A stretch of DNA of 6,049 nucleotides from Planctomycetaceae bacterium. Its GTDB lineage: Bacteria; Planctomycetota; Planctomycetia; Pirellulales; Thermoguttaceae. Position 1 is the first letter of the stretch. Each line of letters starts with the position of its first letter. This document shows positions 5,124 to 6,049 of this stretch, piece after piece. A program made the translations under genes and the position numbers. Location: NCBI GenBank assembly GCA_031288765.1, contig JAITQV010000229.1, positions 1-6,049 of the forward strand, read 5' to 3'. The notes under the pieces are model-generated. The model saw only the letters and a program-made list of their open reading frames with translations. It had not been told where the DNA came from and searched no databases.

Positions 5124-5417
5124 GTAGGAACGAGCCATTCGTGAGTAGGCACGAGTCATTTGTGAGTAGGCACGAGTCATCCGTGGACGGGCACGAGTCA
5201 TTCGTGAGTAGGCACGAGTCATCCGTGAACGGGTACGAGTCATCCGTGGACGGGTACGAGTCATTCGTGAGTAGGCACGAGTCATTCGTGCCTACTCACG
5301 AATCGTCCGTAATGACATACAAATGATCCGTAATAACATACAAATGATCCGCAATGACATACGAATGATCCGTAACGGCATACAAATGATCCGTAATGAC
5401 ATACGAATGATCCGCAA
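5124..5417 (+). repeat. Minisatellite of fourteen 21-bp units in two sub-families
   Basis: Fourteen units follow with no indel and in constant phase. Units 1-8 (5124-5291) share the core ACGAGTCATTCGTG. It sits inside a dyad, CACGA/TCGTG, around GTCAT, and is joined by one of two linkers (GTAGG or ACGGG type). Unit 9 (5292-5312) is a junction form. Units 10-14 (5313-5417) share ACATACAAATGATCCGTAA, whose core TACGAATGATCCGTA resembles the reverse complement of the first core with only transitions. A partial inverted unit follows (CATTTGTAT, 5421-5429). A 21-bp period is two helical turns, so every dyad faces the same side. Frames across it stay open on both strands (plus 5051-5326 as heptapeptides such as VSRHESF; minus 5076-5285), because 21 is seven codons. 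Neither has a ribosome binding site, and most changes would alter the protein, so I do not call a gene. It resembles iterons, a protein-binding array or a variable-number repeat; no replication or partition gene is adjacent. Confidence 0.9.
5263..5303. repeat. 18-bp-arm palindrome at the sub-family junction
   Basis: Positions 5263-5280 are perfectly complementary to 5286-5303 around the 5-nt centre GTCAT. The left arm reads ATTCGTGAGTAGGCACGA. The centre coincides with the core of unit 8, so the palindrome marks the point where the array changes from the ACGAGTCATTCGT form to the ACGAATGATCCGT form. Transcribed, it would form a very stable hairpin, but no T-tract follows. It could be the scar of an inversion event. 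Confidence 0.8.
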
Positions 5418-5498
5418 TGACATTTGTATTATCTATTTTTGCGAACAAGTTGTCAATAACCGATTCGCCAATCTTTTGATTAACAATTCAAGAGGTAG

Positions 5499-5541
5499 GC
5501 AATCGCTCGCCGAGCGATTGCGTTGTCGGCTTGCCGACAAC
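5499..5541. repeat. Twin adjacent hairpins
   Basis: GCAATCGCTC (5499-5508) pairs perfectly with GAGCGATTGC (5512-5521) around three bases. Immediately after, GTTGTCGGC (5522-5530) pairs with GCCGACAAC (5533-5541) around two bases. No T-tract follows. The reverse complement of the left part (GGCGAGCGATTGCCTACCT) resembles the start of the dispersed repeat copies A and B, so this is probably an inverted, partial family member. Confidence 0.65.
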
Positions 5542-5618
5542 AGGGAATCACGCAAACCATAACAATTAAAATGTCGCCAATGTCGAGATTGATGGTTGCC
5601 GTGCGGAAACAGAAATTA

Positions 5619-5729
5619 GTCGGCTGACGCCGACGCAACCGCTACGGCGAGCGGCCGCCTACCTTTTGTTTTTGTATCGGGTTGGGAAATTCCGATCCGG
5701 CGGTTGCGCTGCGCTTCACCGCCGGTTAT
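5619..5729 (+). repeat. Dispersed repeat copy B with flanking hairpins
   Basis: A 6-bp hairpin, GTCGGC/GCCGAC (5619-5634), and a 5-bp one, CCGCT/AGCGG (5639-5654), lead into copy B, which starts GGCGAGCGG at 5646. It shares CCTACCTTTTGT, CGGGTTG and ATTCCGATCCGG with copy A at 311-380. Its right end forms a perfect 8-bp stem, CCGGCGGT (5697-5704) with ACCGCCGG (5718-5725), around 13 bases. In copy A the corresponding stem is weaker. The minus frame 5616-5924 is open through this region only because the repeats lack stop codons in it. Confidence 0.6.
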
Positions 5730-5739
5730 GCACATCACA

Positions 5740-5842
5740 CCCCGTGCGGGGTTAAGATTCCTGTTTCCGTGCGGAAACCTATTGCCGGCTTGTCCTACGC
5801 CCTGCAAGGGCGATACAAGCCAGCCCGCCGCAACGCGGCGGG
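5740..5842. repeat. Cluster of short GC-rich hairpins
   Basis: Four hairpins stand almost end to end: CCCCG/CGGGG (5740-5751); GTTTCCG/CGGAAAC (5763-5778); a nested pair, GGCTTGT/ACAAGCC (5787-5793 with 5815-5821) enclosing CGCCCT/AGGGCG (5798-5812); and CCCGCCGC/GCGGCGGG (5824-5842). Loops are 2-3 nt. Two are followed by GTTAAGAT. The 12-mer CCGTGCGGAAAC occurs at 5599-5610 and again at 5767-5778. The pattern is that of a mosaic of REP-like interspersed palindromes; no gene is evident. Confidence 0.65.
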
Positions 5843-6049
5843 TTAAGATCACATCAATAACCTTCGCCCTGAAAGGGCAGTATATTAGTTGATAGTTTAT
5901 AGTGAATAGTGGATAGTGTCGCAAGCGGAAAATTTATTGCAAGATGTTAAATCCGCATGCGAACTATCCGCTATCCACTACTAACTATCAACTAATATGT
6001 TGCCCTTTCAGGGCGTTGATGGGTTGTTGACTATTACCCGCCGCGTTGC
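5830..6049. repeat. Long imperfect inverted repeat reaching the window edge
   Basis: The left side 5865-5928 is matched in reverse complement by 5953-6015, including CGCCCTGAAAGGGCA, ATATTAGTTGATAGTT and GGATAGT, with few differences. Further out, GCAACGCGGCGGGT (5830-5843) is matched exactly by 6036-6049, so the palindrome continues to the last base and probably beyond. Each arm holds four heptamers of the form NNATAGT (left arm 5890-5917). The centre is a spacer of about 24 bp. No open frame of substance lies inside. It looks like a MITE-like or REP/BIME-type element, or a pair of convergent copies of one interspersed repeat. Confidence 0.75.

Noticed and set aside
5051..5326. Plus-strand open frame with heptapeptide repeats (VSRHESF type)
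   Set aside because: There is no ribosome binding site before the ATG. Changes between units alter most of the variable residues (Phe/Ser, Ser-Arg/Asp-Gly, His/Tyr), and the frame stays open simply because the 21-bp unit has no stop codon in it. The minus frame over the same DNA is equally open.
5124..5417. CRISPR array
   Set aside because: Units are contiguous 21-mers without unique spacers, there is no leader or cas gene nearby, and the variation is spread through the unit.
5124..5417. Plasmid-type iteron origin
   Set aside because: The unit length fits, but there is no replication initiator, DnaA-box cluster or partition gene in view, and the neighbours are ordinary metabolic and membrane genes. 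It is kept only as a possibility in the findings.
5323..5562. Plus-strand frame with MIRND-type repeats
   Set aside because: It is a translation of units 10-14 followed by hairpin sequence, has no ribosome binding site and shows no recognisable domain.
5616..5924. Minus-strand frame of 102 codons
   Set aside because: It runs entirely through interspersed palindromes and half of the long inverted repeat. This is the usual origin of spurious small proteins in such regions.

Overview
The window carries three complete protein genes, the first 22 codons of a fourth, and an unusually dense set of small palindromes and tandem repeats in the gene-free DNA. Every gene start has a clear AAGGAG-type ribosome binding site, and a textbook sigma70-like promoter precedes cysK. 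This fits a Shine-Dalgarno-using Gram-negative type of bacterium and argues weakly against Bacteroidetes. The families of GC-rich mini-hairpins at the right end (CCCTGAAAGGG, CCCCGTGCGGGG and CCGCAACGCGG types) recall interspersed palindromes I associate with Planctomycetes, Chlorobi and related groups. I cannot assign a taxon from this window.

Layout. Positions 1-66 (minus) hold the start of an unrecognised gene that runs off the left edge, with a candidate promoter and a leader able to fold. Positions 67-403 hold no other gene; they contain that leader, a 19-bp hairpin and one copy of a dispersed repeat. Positions 404-1693 (minus) encode an O-acetylhomoserine sulfhydrylase (MetY). Positions 1972-2904 (minus) encode a cysteine synthase (CysK). 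The two lie in the same direction 278 bp apart, and no convincing terminator separates them, so cysK-metY may be one transcriptional unit started by the promoter at 2969-2997. Both enzymes are PLP-dependent and use sulfide, making cysteine from O-acetylserine and homocysteine from O-acetylhomoserine. The pair therefore forms a sulfide-assimilation module feeding cysteine and methionine synthesis.

Positions 2905-3632 are a 728-bp divergent intergenic region with the cysK promoter, several inverted repeats, three operator-like GTGA-N4-TCAC dyads and a mosaic hairpin element. Positions 3633-4775 (plus) encode an AI-2E/PerM-family multispan membrane protein with no evident functional link to the sulfur genes.

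Positions 4776-6049 contain no credible gene. Their most striking element is a minisatellite of 14 uninterrupted 21-bp units (5124-5417). It falls into two sub-families meeting at an 18-bp-arm palindrome, and is preceded at 5071-5112 by two copies of an unrelated sequence that also has a 21-bp period. Each main-array unit has a small internal dyad, and nearly all differences between units within a sub-family are transitions. To its right lie a mosaic of short GC-rich hairpins and a long inverted repeat (5830-6049) that reaches the window edge.

I see no tRNA, rRNA, transposase, CRISPR array or recognisable defence system. The best candidate for something undescribed is the 21-bp array, followed by the three-dyad cluster at 3253-3308. 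What either one does is not shown by the sequence.
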